64,000 nucleotides of DNA from Porphyridium purpureum (lineage: Eukaryota; Rhodophyta; Bangiophyceae; Porphyridiales; Porphyridiaceae), in assembly GCA_008690995.1 (NCBI GenBank), contig VRMN01000009.1, positions 186,001 to 250,000 of the forward strand, in the 5' to 3' direction. Each line of letters begins with the position of its first letter. Positions within the stretch are counted from its first letter, which is position 1. Under the pieces are notes generated by a model. The model was not told the origin of the DNA and searched no databases. It was given only the letters and a program-made list of their open reading frames with translations. Positions 10,357-19,540 of this stretch are shown here, piece by piece. The position numbers and the translations under genes are program-made.

Positions 10357-12116
10357 GGATCACATCCACCGCGCGACGCCCGTCTACTGCTTGCGCTTCT
10401 CTCCGGCTGCCGCGCCGCCCACCGTCAAGCCTCTCGTAATTCGCCATTCCATAGAAATGCGACATTCGAAAGTAATCCAGCATCACAATCAAATGCGGAA
10501 TTAGAATAGAGTGCGGCATCTCATTGACATGCGGAATTATAATGGACTGCGGCATCTCATTGAAATGCAACAGTGCAGTGGAATGCAGCATCACTCAGCC
10601 GAACGGGAAAGGTGTCCGGAGATGGGTTGCAGGCTCGGGGAAGAGGCTGGCAGACGACGACGCCTGCCGGACGACGTGGCTCGATTGGCGTGTTGGCGCG
10701 GGGGCTTGCGGCGGCTGCGACCTACACGTTCGAGCGCGTGCTCAACGTTGAAAAGAGCCAACGAACAGAATCGGCACGGATCGGAATTCTCGCGCGCAGT
10801 CGCACTTGAGAAAGGGCTTGCAGGAGCAGGATCGGCCGATATGGAATGGAACAACCGCCCAAGATAAGCTTTGGCGCGCATTGCGCTTCTGAAGAGGCCA
10901 CTCGTCCGCGGTTTCGTGCAGGACGCATCAAATGACTCGCGTCCTGAACCATCCAGACGACAGGACTCAATGCTGCACGCCATGAGTGCGACAGTCGCGA
11001 CAACGACAAGCAAGGAACCAGTACCTCTGCATTCCCATAGCGAAACGTGCCTCAACTTGCCTCAACTTTTCCAATCTTTCCCCTTTGCCGCGTGACGGGC
11101 TGGAATATGGTGTGCGAGCTGTGAAGGACGAAGACGGATCGAATCTGGTCCGACCAATGCGCAGGCTTGACCGTTTCGTGGGTCCGCTTCCGTCCCGCAA
11201 GCTCGTTTGCTTTCTCTCTGCCTATGAATGTCGCGCCTCGCACCACGCTGACCAAGCCTCGATCCCCGCCTGCACGCGCATGAGCTGTAATGATCGACCA
11301 CGCGGTTCTCTGAATGCATTAAGCATTTGTATCCGCGAAAGACGGGGCGCGCTGCCACTCCGTTTGGGCGAGACGCGCTCGTTTGTATTTTCTATCTACA
11401 AATCACGCTTTGAACTGATTGCTGTCGCACGCGAGCGAGCCCCTGGATTTTTTTCCTTTCGTATCGTGATGAGCGGGACCTGCCCGTTCATTCCGCAGCG
11501 AGACACGAAATTTGAGGCCGATTCACGTACCGAGCGACCATGTCGTCCAGCTTGACAGAGGGGGTTTCGACGAGAGACCATGCGCAGCCGCAGCCCCAGC
11601 CGCGCTCGGTGCGCGTAAGACGCACGACGCCATTTTTGCGCACGTTGGCCGTTTGGGCTTCCAGCCGTGCCGCTCGTATTCATATCCCAACCCCCTTTCT
11701 TTATTTTATTCCCCTTCGCGCAGAACGAAATGAGGTCACGTTTGCTGCTGAGTAGGACTCGGCACCGTGTTGTGGCTTTGCTCCCCACAGTGGGCGCGAG
11801 TCCGACCGCGCGTCAATTGGGTGTCATTTCGCTGATGTGTGCGTGAGAATGACGAACGCACGCGTAGAATCTGTGCCTCTGCGTGTAGGTGAGCCGTTCT
11901 TGTACCTGGCTGAGGCCGCACCAAAGCCGAGGACGCGCGATGTGCACCACTCGACTCCGCGCACGGCACGTCGCACAAACAGACACACCTGCACTCGCGC
12001 GCTGTATAATAGTAGCGGTAGCTGCCGGTGAGTTGCGATTGCGTGTGACGGTGGCCAAGGTGGAACGATGGTCAATGTCACGACGAGGCTCTGTCGACGA
12101 TTTCTGACCTTTGCCC
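10357..12116. other. divergent intergenic spacer with minisatellite
   Basis: A 1.76 kb gap between UTP21 and the next rightward gene. It holds the 36-bp tandem repeat at 10445-10588. The remaining open frames (for example 10986-11555 plus and 10591-11055 minus) are Arg/Ser-rich, lack domains and mostly lack an ATG start. A frame at 11540 starting MSSSLTEGVSTRDHAQ is the most protein-like but runs only about 70 codons. GTAC elements are scattered, not clustered. No structural RNA gene is recognised. Confidence 0.55.
10445..10588. repeat. 36-bp minisatellite, four copies
   Basis: Four head-to-tail 36-bp units at 10445-10480, 10481-10516, 10517-10552 and 10553-10588. Each opens with CATYNCANNN and holds a conserved central ATGCG/ATGCA; units 2 and 3 are the closest pair, and a partial fifth unit starts at 10589 (CATCACTCAG). 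As 36 is a multiple of three, all units share a frame on either strand. The array is 88 bp upstream of the UTP21 start codon. Confidence 0.9.
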
Positions 12117-13184
12117 ATGTCTCGTACATCGTTAGAGTGGAGGCCGAAGCGGGACTCCTGCCGAGTGCGGAATGAATTGCGGGTTGGGGGCGAGTGGGGC
12201 ACCCTCCCACCGCTCAGTCGATCTGCGCCCGATACGGGCCTCTTGTTTGACGAAACTGGCAGCGTCGCGTCGTCGTGCACGTCGTCTATATGGGAGCGCG
12301 CGCGCGGAATCCACGCGCTTGCAACGGACCTCGAGTGTGAGGCGCTCGACCCGGACGACGAGGCGTACTTGGAGGACGCGTTCGTGAGTGTCCTTCGGCA
12401 GAACGCGACGGTGCAGAGCAGTGGCGAAATCCTCAACATGCAAGTAGTATTTGACATTCTGCAAGAACGCGGCGTGGAAACAGTGCTGCTCATTTCTGTG
12501 GGCAACTTCTTGGCGCCCCAAACGCTGGGTTCGTTTCGAGCCGCCTCGATGGAGGCGAGGGAATTCATGAAGGGTCAGCGCACAGCCACCTTGGTGGTGG
12601 GAAACGCACCGGAATCCCTGGCGCCTAAATTCTGCAGCTCTGCGGGCATCGACGCAGTACCGCTCCAGGCTGGCAGCGGCGACGGAGCGGACACAGGCAA
12701 GCCCTGCGGAAATGAAGTGTGGAGCGCCAGTGCAAGGCCAATTGTGGTCCTGGGCTGCGTAAATCGGTCCGTCGACATTTGCTTTGCAGCGATGCATCTC
12801 ATCCGCAAACGCAACGCATCAATATCATCATCAAAGGCTCCTTATGACACGACGTCGCGCCGTGTCTTGGAATTTGGCAGTCAAGATAGTGGCATTTCTA
12901 TGTGCAGCAGCGAAGAAGGCTCGCCCACGTCCGAGGTAACAGCCGCAAACGCGTTCAGATCCGAAAGGAAACGCAGCTCGATTTTGAGTTCAAGCCCGCG
13001 AAGCTCAAGACACCCAGGAAGCGACCTTGCGCGGTCCATATCCCAGCGTGCGAGACAGTCGAACCGGATCATCCGGGAGTCGCATCGTGGTGCGGCCGAC
13101 AAACCGCAGTCGGCAGGCTTTGCCGTGATTGACCTGAATCTGCGCAGACTGCGCGCGTTTGGGTACGGCGCCGACTCTGAATAA
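12117..13184 (+). CDS. unrecognised protein, 355 residues
   Basis: I do not recognise this protein. The start is ATG 12117 (MSRTSLEWRPKRD). Residues about 60-260 look globular, with predicted beta-alpha-like segments such as VVFDILQERGVETVLLISVG, ATLVVGNAPESLAPKFC and RPIVVLGCVNRSVDICFAAM. The last pair vaguely recalls the VxGxxxxVxxAxxxI pattern of KH-like modules, but no GXXG loop is seen, so I assign no domain. Residues about 265-330 are Ser/Arg-rich and probably disordered, with many possible phosphorylation sites. There is no signal peptide or membrane helix. It lies head-to-tail 567 bp before MCM4. Confidence 0.7.
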   Translation: MSRTSLEWRPKRDSCRVRNELRVGGEWGTLPPLSRSAPDTGLLFDETGSVASSCTSSIWERARGIHALATDLECEALDPDDEAYLEDAFVSVLRQNATVQSSGEILNMQVVFDILQERGVETVLLISVGNFLAPQTLGSFRAASMEAREFMKGQRTATLVVGNAPESLAPKFCSSAGIDAVPLQAGSGDGADTGKPCGNEVWSASARPIVVLGCVNRSVDICFAAMHLIRKRNASISSSKAPYDTTSRRVLEFGSQDSGISMCSSEEGSPTSEVTAANAFRSERKRSSILSSSPRSSRHPGSDLARSISQRARQSNRIIRESHRGAADKPQSAGFAVIDLNLRRLRAFGYGADSE

Positions 13185-13414
13185 CTCTTATGTATATTTA
13201 TCACCAAACGTTAAACTCACACGAGTCGCTGTGTGTGTATATAAAGATATACTTGTGTCTACTGCAACCGCAGCACGAACACAGTCTCTCCTTACCGCGT
13301 CTTCGCATCGTCCTAACCCTCTCCGTCTCCCCAGTTCAGCGTCCGGCGTTCTTCCGGTTCGACATCTCCAGAGATGACATGTTGATGCGGCATTGCACTG
13401 ACCCCATCTGTGTT

Positions 13415-13432
13415 ACTGTACCTGACTGTACC
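13415..13432 (+). promoter_or_regulatory. paired CTGTAC elements upstream of MCM4
   Basis: Two copies of ACTGTACC whose GTAC cores (13418 and 13428) are 10 bp apart. They belong to a GTAC-core motif that recurs in spacers across the window, and they immediately precede the E2F-like sites. Confidence 0.4.
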
Positions 13433-13440
13433 AGCGCCCG

Positions 13441-13473
13441 TTTTTGGCGCGAACGTTTTGGCGCGCGCGAAAG
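13441..13473 (+). promoter_or_regulatory. two E2F/DP-like sites upstream of MCM4
   Basis: TTTGGCGC occurs at 13443-13450 and 13457-13464, 14 bp apart; the second is followed by GCGCGAAA so the element is nearly palindromic. This matches the classical E2F consensus TTTSSCGC. MCM genes are standard E2F targets in animals, plants and algae. The sites lie about 290 bp before the MCM4 ATG. Binding is inferred from sequence only. Confidence 0.6.
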
Positions 13474-13751
13474 TGAAACTCCGCACTAACCCCCCTATGA
13501 GGGACGGGGTTTGGTTTGCTGCGGGAGAAGGGCTCGAGCGACTTGTCTCAGTGAGGAGAAGGTGGGTAAGAGACGCGACAGATCGGCGGTATCCACGCGC
13601 GTGTCTTGAGAGAAGACGCAAGCGAACGGCACACGAGCGCGGGTCGGTGTGTTGCTGGATACGGCAGATTGCTGGCGTGCGGTCCAGGAGCGTCTCTGGT
13701 GGGTGGCGTTGAGGTTGCGCGGGACACGGCGCACGCGAGTGACTGACTGCG

Positions 13752-16361
13752 ATGGAAAGACACGACGGGTCGCGAGCGGCGTCGCCAGGGCAAACGCCGC
13801 ATACACCAGTCGCCGCGGCAGATACGTCGGAGCGTCGGGCCGAGGGGATGGCAACTGCCGGGACGGACCGCGTGGCCGCGACGCCCGTGCCGTTCACAAT
13901 GACCACGCCGCTGGACGAGGAGTATGAAATTGAGCGCGGTGAAGGTGACGAAGCAGGCTCTGAGACAAACGCCCGGGCCCAGGAGCATGACATGGAGGCA
14001 GATGCTCAGCACGCGCCTAGTATGGACCAAATGATCTGGGGAACAAACGTTGACGTTCAGCAGTGTCACGCGAAGCTCGGTGCCTTCTTGCGCGAGTACA
14101 CGCCGAACACTGATTCAGGCGACCGGGACGCTGTGGGCGGAGCGCAAGTGATGCCGAAATACCGGAGAGCGATTTTGGAGCAAATTGAAGTTCAAGGTAT
14201 GGTGCTTGACGTGGACATGAAGGACCTCTACCGCTATGACCCAGAGTTATACCAGCTGCTCGTCCAATATCCTACCGAAGTGGTGGCACTGTTTGACGTG
14301 GCGCTGCACGAGTTTTATGTCGAGCTGCGAATGGGACTGGACGAGATGTCTGACGCGGAACTGGCCAGCTTGGATGAGACTAAGATGCAGGTGCGTACGT
14401 TTGGCCTGCACTCCGACCACATCCGCTCCATGCGCCAGCTAGATCCAGCAAACATCAGCCAGATGGTCGGAATCCGTGGCATGGTTGTGCGGTGCTCGCA
14501 AGTGATCCCGGACCTGTTCTCTGCCGTGTACCGCTGCGGGGTCTGCCAGGTCACTGTGCAAGTCGATGTCAATCGCAGCCGACTGGAGGAGCCGTCGCGC
14601 TGCTCGACGTGCGGCGAGAAGGGCAACTTTACGCTCATGCACAATCTGAGCCAATTCAGTGACAAGCAGGTCGTCCGACTGCAGGAGGCGCCAGAGAGCG
14701 TACCGCAGGGCGAGACACCTGCCACAGTTTCGCTGCTCGCGTATGATGCTAATGTGGATTGCAGCAAGCCAGGTGACCGCGTCGAAATTACAGGTATTCT
14801 TCGCGCAGTGCCCATTCGAGTGAACCCGCGCATGCGCACGGTTCGTTCGATCTTTAGGATGTACATTGACCTCATTCACGTGCGAAACATCAAGGATACG
14901 TCCTTTTTGGCGCGTGCCGCGCCAACAGGCAGCGACGATGCATCAGCTCAAGCAGCTGGCGAGCAACCGCAGTCGCAGCGGGTCTCCGAGCCTGGCAATG
15001 GCGCGGGTGGTCAGGCACCTGCCGAGCTGCTTGCCGGTGATGGCTTTGTCTTTGACGAGGAGCGCATTGCCAAGTTTCAAGAAATCGCAGCGCGCGAGGA
15101 TGTGTACGAACATCTGACGGATTCGCTGGCGCCATCGATTTGGGGCATGCGTGACCTCAAGAAGGGCGTACTGCTGCAGTTGTTTGGAGGCTGCAAGAAG
15201 GACTTTTCCAAGCAAGGGCGCGGCGTATGCCGCGCAGATATCAATGTGTTGGTTGTGGGAGATCCTGGCGTCAGCAAATCGCAAATTTTGCAGTCGGTCC
15301 ACCGACTTGCGCCGCGCGGAATCTACACAAGTGGACGAGGCTCCTCAGCGGTCGGGCTGACTGCGTACGTGACCAAGGATCCGGAGAGTCGCGACTTTGT
15401 GCTCGAGAGCGGCGCTCTTGTACTATCGGACGGTGGTATTTGCTGCATCGATGAGTTTGATAAGATGAATGACCACACGCGTTCTATTCTCCACGAGGTG
15501 ATGGAGCAACAGACGGTGAGCATCGCCAAGGCCGGCATAGTGGCTACGCTAAACGCGCGCACGTCCATTCTTGCAGCAGCCAATCCGGTGGAGAGCAAGT
15601 TCAACCGCAAGCTGTCCATAGTGGACAACATTCAGCTCCCGCCGACCTTGCTTTCGCGCTTCGACCTGATTTTCCTCATGCTTGATGAGCCAGACCCTGC
15701 CGAGGATAAACGGCTGGCCAGGCACATTGTGTCGCTGTTCTACCGCAATAATGCTGAAACGCAGCGGCGCATGCTCGAGATGGAGCGCATTCTTGATTCC
15801 AAACTGCTGAGCGATTACATTGCGTACGCGCGCAGCGCCGTGGAACCGAGACTCTCTCGCGACGCCGGCAACTTGCTGGTACAAAAGTACGTCGAGATGC
15901 GCCACCCGGTGGAAGACCAGCGCCGCGGCTCGATCACTGCCACCACGCGACAGCTTGAGAGCCTAATCCGGCTGTCTGAAGCAAGAGCGCGTCTGCGCCT
16001 GTCTAACGTTGTGAGCGAGGCGGACGTAAACGAAGCAGCACGCCTCATGACTTCTGCTATGCAGCAGGCCGCGACAGACCAGCGAACGGGAATGATCGAC
16101 ATTGACTTGGTCATGACCGGTCGTAGCAACGCTGCGCGCGAGCAGCTCAAGCAACTCAGTGACGCCATTCTGGAGCATGCACAGCGCATGCTCGACGCGT
16201 CCGGCAGCTCTGACGTCGCCGTTTCAAACGTCATGTCTGAAATTCGCACCGCGTCGTCTATTCAAGTTTCAGAGCACGACTTTCGCGACGCGCTGTTCAC
16301 GCTGCGCGACCAGGATCGCCTCATCTTTACCCACCAAGGCTCGCGCTTCCGCATCTCCTAA
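13752..16361 (+). CDS. MCM4: MCM4 subunit of the replicative helicase
   Basis: An 869-residue AAA+ ATPase, one of six MCM2-7 subunits that form the CMG helicase at replication forks. A disordered N-terminus of about 90 residues leads into IWGTNVDVQ, a signature of MCM4. A C4 zinc finger has Cys262, Cys265, Cys284 and Cys287. The ATPase core shows Walker A GDPGVSKSQ (about 503), Walker B CCIDEFDKM (about 566) and the arginine-finger SRFDLIF (about 635). A C-terminal winged-helix segment ends at LIFTHQGSRFRIS. Length matches human MCM4 (863). ATG 13752 is used; ATG codons at residues 33 and 50 are alternatives within the disordered tail. E2F-like sites upstream suggest G1/S expression. A poly(A)-type AATAAA lies at 16392-16397. 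Confidence 0.96.
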   Translation: MERHDGSRAASPGQTPHTPVAAADTSERRAEGMATAGTDRVAATPVPFTMTTPLDEEYEIERGEGDEAGSETNARAQEHDMEADAQHAPSMDQMIWGTNVDVQQCHAKLGAFLREYTPNTDSGDRDAVGGAQVMPKYRRAILEQIEVQGMVLDVDMKDLYRYDPELYQLLVQYPTEVVALFDVALHEFYVELRMGLDEMSDAELASLDETKMQVRTFGLHSDHIRSMRQLDPANISQMVGIRGMVVRCSQVIPDLFSAVYRCGVCQVTVQVDVNRSRLEEPSRCSTCGEKGNFTLMHNLSQFSDKQVVRLQEAPESVPQGETPATVSLLAYDANVDCSKPGDRVEITGILRAVPIRVNPRMRTVRSIFRMYIDLIHVRNIKDTSFLARAAPTGSDDASAQAAGEQPQSQRVSEPGNGAGGQAPAELLAGDGFVFDEERIAKFQEIAAREDVYEHLTDSLAPSIWGMRDLKKGVLLQLFGGCKKDFSKQGRGVCRADINVLVVGDPGVSKSQILQSVHRLAPRGIYTSGRGSSAVGLTAYVTKDPESRDFVLESGALVLSDGGICCIDEFDKMNDHTRSILHEVMEQQTVSIAKAGIVATLNARTSILAAANPVESKFNRKLSIVDNIQLPPTLLSRFDLIFLMLDEPDPAEDKRLARHIVSLFYRNNAETQRRMLEMERILDSKLLSDYIAYARSAVEPRLSRDAGNLLVQKYVEMRHPVEDQRRGSITATTRQLESLIRLSEARARLRLSNVVSEADVNEAARLMTSAMQQAATDQRTGMIDIDLVMTGRSNAAREQLKQLSDAILEHAQRMLDASGSSDVAVSNVMSEIRTASSIQVSEHDFRDALFTLRDQDRLIFTHQGSRFRIS

Positions 16362-16391
16362 TCCGTCTCGCTTGGCGCCTCGCCCAACTGC

Positions 16392-16397
16392 AATAAA
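16392..16397 (+). terminator. AATAAA polyadenylation-type signal after MCM4
   Basis: AATAAA 30 bp after the MCM4 stop, in the 171 bp gap before the next gene on the same strand. Position and hexamer fit a cleavage and polyadenylation signal. Confidence 0.45.
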
Positions 16398-16532
16398 CGC
16401 GCGCAAATCCAGACGGCACTCGTCGCCGAACATGTTGACTCCTGCGTAGACCGACCTTACCCTTTGCCAGCTGCGTACGCAATCGCCCGGCTTGGATTGA
16501 TGCTGGTCGGCGTCAACGAGGTGCCCTGAGGC

Positions 16533-19502
16533 ATGGCGACGCGGTCGGTGGTCGACCTCTTGGGCGTGCTTCTCGTGCTCGGCTGGTATTCACTGAATGC
16601 AGTGGCGCACGCGCACGTGGTGTTTGTGTGGCCGCTAGCACCGAACGCGGTGTGGTTAGCGGCGGTGCAGTGCGCGATCTGCGCCCCGCTGCTGCCGCTC
16701 GTCGTCGTGGAGCAGGCCGCGCTGCTCAAGTTTGTTCGCAATGCGGACATGCAACTCTCGGGTGCTCTTTTTGCAGTGGGCACGGCCGCAACAACCTTTT
16801 CGCTCGGCTCGGGCTCGTTTTTATTCACGCAGATGGTCAAGGCGTCCGAGCCAGTGTTTAGCGTGGCGCTCACCAAGCTCTGGTACCCTGAACGCCACGT
16901 GTCCAGGCTGAGACTGCTTGCCACAGCGATGATTGTGGCATCCGTTTCCATCGCGCTGGCGGGAAAGGGAGTCAAGCCCAGAGGCAAGTCAGGTGCTGAA
17001 CAGAGCGACTCGGTGCGGCTTGTCCTGGCTCTCTCCGCTGCTATAATCTCTAACATTGCTTTGCAGAGCCGGAATATTGTTAACAAGAAGGTGATCCAGA
17101 TGCACGACGAGTTGTTCGCCCAGGCGCCGCCCTCTAGCAGAAAAACGCTGATGGCACAGAGCGTCTTTGCGGTGAGCGGCACACTCGCGTGTGCATTCCT
17201 TGTCGTGGCGGGTGTCCTTCTAGGAACCTTTCACGAGGTGCACAATATTCCGCGCCTCTTTCTGACTTACTCAGCGCGCTCGACGTGGGTCATGTTGCTC
17301 GCGTTTGCAGTTTACCAGCTTTGCTCCATCTTCATCCTACAACGCGTATCGCCTGTAACACATGCTGTGCTGAATGCGCTCAAACGATGCTTTATGATTC
17401 TTGTGAGCTTCGCGCTTGACTATCGCATACCACAGCGCGCTGAAGTGCTCGGACTGGTCTGTCTGGGGTTTAGTCTCTTGTTTTATGGCCATGTTGAAAG
17501 CGCAGAGAGGGCAGCAAGCGCAGAGGAGCAAAGCATGCCTCCGCCAAGCGTTTCCGACACTGACGAGAAGGCGAGCCGCCCGTGGGTTGTACCTATGCTG
17601 TGGGTTTTTTCGTGGAGCTCGCTCATTTTCCTGACCCTCGCATCCGAATACAACACGTTTTCTTCTCCGCGGCGAGTGTGGGAAAGCACTGGCGCCGTTC
17701 GTGGAGGCAGCTCAGCCAGTTCCCGTACACGTGGCTTTGCGCTTGCGGAACTCACACCCGTGCCCATTTTCCGCGGTGCGGATCAGGAAACACGTGCCGC
17801 GGCAGATCTGGATCCCAGATTGCCAACGTCCATCACGAGTCATCGTGTTTCGGCTCTGGATATACAACTGTTTATAGATGCGGTGCGCGCACCGTCGGTC
17901 GCATTTTACTGCTTTCCCGGAGCGGCGGTGCTGTGCAATGCGTACAGACTTTCAGGTCGTCAAACAGGTGACGTGCATGGACCCGTCGAGTACATAGATA
18001 TGCAGTTTAACCAAGTATGTGACGGGCAAGGAGACCACGAGCTCCCTGGTCTCGAATTTTTTAGGAAACAGATTTTGTGGAAGATTCGACTGGGCGGGAG
18101 ATTTGAGTCGTATGCGACGTTACTCGCGTTGCTATGCCTCGCTGGAAGGGAATCTCCCAGCGTAGTGCTTTCAGATCATGTGGTCGTGGCGATTCGAGAA
18201 ACGAACGCGTCTGCTCGAATCTCGGAAATGGACCTCTGGGCTGGACAAAAGGAGGCATGGCCCGAAGCCGGAGTGTTCGTCTACATGGAGGGAGACATGG
18301 TGATGGGGATACGGGTCAGTCGTGAGGCTCAGGCTAGAGTAGCGGCTGAAACCGTTCTTGGCTGGGCATCCGAAGGGTCCAGATTAACTATGAACCACAT
18401 CGCAGAGCTTGGAAAAATTGTGAGTCTGGATTTGGGTCTGCAGTCGCCTCTCGCCACGGGCGCAACTCACGGCAGACCATTTAGCATCTCGGACGTATTG
18501 TTCGGTGTGGTTCTCCCAGTGCACGGAATTCAGCAGCTTCAAGCTGCGGCGAGCTCTGAACACGCAAAAGACTTGAAGCATGCGCTGCACGTGTTTGCCA
18601 TGGTGCGTGTTTTGCCGCGCCTTGACTTTTTCTCGGATTTGTGCTTTGGTTCATTTGTGTTTCCAAGCGGCCGACTAGACATGCACAAACTAGTGTCCAA
18701 ATCGCGACAAGACGTCGAACCTGCGCGCCTTGCTGGCGTTTGGACGTATGAGGCCTTGGGTTCGGGATGCCCTCAGGGCAATGGGTCAGCTGGGTTCCAA
18801 GCGTACCCGTTCAATGACTTTGTTCCTCTTTCTTTAAACTACTCTACGACCATGCACGACCAGCATGCGTGGCTGCGAGCGCACGGCCCAGTAGGCGCCC
18901 AGGATCGAATTTCAGAGCAGCAATTTCGGGCAGAGGGCATCCCCGCGCACGTGTTTGGCAGAAGTGTCGCTATGACGCTTTTGCCACCTGATAGTGACGT
19001 CTTGCCCAAGCGAGAAACAATTCTGTTCGCCCTCGCAGATTCGGCCCTACTCGACGCAGGCATGTCCGGCAAAACCTTCGTCAGGGACAAACTTACAGCC
19101 GAGATGCTTCCACAGGCAACGGAGACTCTCATAGGGCACGATGATGCGTGGATGCACTCCTACACGCAGTTTGTGGCGCTCTCCCGTGCAGCGGTACTTG
19201 TTACAGACACGCTAGAGCTTGCCTTCACTGCTGCGGCGTCCGCAACAACCGTGTTGCTTGTGGTGCCGGAGCGTCTAATCCACCAAGACGAAGCGATTCG
19301 CTTGTTTCATGTTGTCGAGCGGGAAAGCTTCCAAGAAGTAGGCAATCTTGAGCAAGCGATTCGCAACTACACCCGCGATTGGGACGTTGCTCGTCTGCCG
19401 CCAAACCCTGACCCTGAAAGGTTCCAAAGCTCGACTTTACACCTTTTCATGCGTCTGGAAAGTCACCCCGACCTCTCGCGCTCGCGCTGGCTTACGTTGT
19501 GA
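16533..19502 (+). CDS. TPT/nucleotide-sugar-type transporter fused to a large C-terminal domain
   Basis: A single 989-codon frame. Residues 1-325 are a ten-helix carrier of the triose-phosphate/nucleotide-sugar transporter group (drug/metabolite superfamily), with family marks MVKASEPVFSVAL (about 101-113) and VSPVTHAVLNALKRCFMIL (272-290), including the Lys-Arg pair. There is no cleavable transit peptide. After a short acidic linker, WVVPMLWVFSWSSLIFLTLA (351-370) looks like an eleventh membrane helix, followed by about 620 residues with no other helix. That part has four N-glycosylation sequons (NAS, NGS, NYS, NYT) and ends with ALSRAAVLVTDTLELAFTAA, a pattern recalling glycosyl- or pyruvyl-transferase folds; this resemblance is weak. 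If carrier ends are cytosolic, helix 11 would place the C-terminal domain in the Golgi lumen. I infer, without proof, a carrier tethered to an enzyme using its cargo. Start ATG 16533. Confidence 0.85.
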   Translation: MATRSVVDLLGVLLVLGWYSLNAVAHAHVVFVWPLAPNAVWLAAVQCAICAPLLPLVVVEQAALLKFVRNADMQLSGALFAVGTAATTFSLGSGSFLFTQMVKASEPVFSVALTKLWYPERHVSRLRLLATAMIVASVSIALAGKGVKPRGKSGAEQSDSVRLVLALSAAIISNIALQSRNIVNKKVIQMHDELFAQAPPSSRKTLMAQSVFAVSGTLACAFLVVAGVLLGTFHEVHNIPRLFLTYSARSTWVMLLAFAVYQLCSIFILQRVSPVTHAVLNALKRCFMILVSFALDYRIPQRAEVLGLVCLGFSLLFYGHVESAERAASAEEQSMPPPSVSDTDEKASRPWVVPMLWVFSWSSLIFLTLASEYNTFSSPRRVWESTGAVRGGSSASSRTRGFALAELTPVPIFRGADQETRAAADLDPRLPTSITSHRVSALDIQLFIDAVRAPSVAFYCFPGAAVLCNAYRLSGRQTGDVHGPVEYIDMQFNQVCDGQGDHELPGLEFFRKQILWKIRLGGRFESYATLLALLCLAGRESPSVVLSDHVVVAIRETNASARISEMDLWAGQKEAWPEAGVFVYMEGDMVMGIRVSREAQARVAAETVLGWASEGSRLTMNHIAELGKIVSLDLGLQSPLATGATHGRPFSISDVLFGVVLPVHGIQQLQAAASSEHAKDLKHALHVFAMVRVLPRLDFFSDLCFGSFVFPSGRLDMHKLVSKSRQDVEPARLAGVWTYEALGSGCPQGNGSAGFQAYPFNDFVPLSLNYSTTMHDQHAWLRAHGPVGAQDRISEQQFRAEGIPAHVFGRSVAMTLLPPDSDVLPKRETILFALADSALLDAGMSGKTFVRDKLTAEMLPQATETLIGHDDAWMHSYTQFVALSRAAVLVTDTLELAFTAAASATTVLLVVPERLIHQDEAIRLFHVVERESFQEVGNLEQAIRNYTRDWDVARLPPNPDPERFQSSTLHLFMRLESHPDLSRSRWLTL

Positions 19503-19540
19503 AACGCTGCCCGCGCGCATTTGTGAAGCGACACAACAAG

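Larger units (their letters stand above)
13185..13751 (+). other. spacer containing the MCM4 promoter
   Basis: A 567 bp gap. It holds TATATAAAG at 13238-13246, two ACTGTACC elements at 13415-13432 spaced 10 bp, and the E2F-like pair at 13441-13473. The TATA-like element is over 500 bp from the MCM4 ATG, so it could serve a distant start site or be fortuitous. No gene is seen. Confidence 0.55.

Noticed and set aside
16457-17182. 241-codon open frame on the minus strand
   Set aside because: It lies fully antisense to the carrier domain of the fusion gene, whose family motifs are clear; the antisense peptide is Ser/Thr/Ala-rich with no domain, as expected from GC-rich codon bias.
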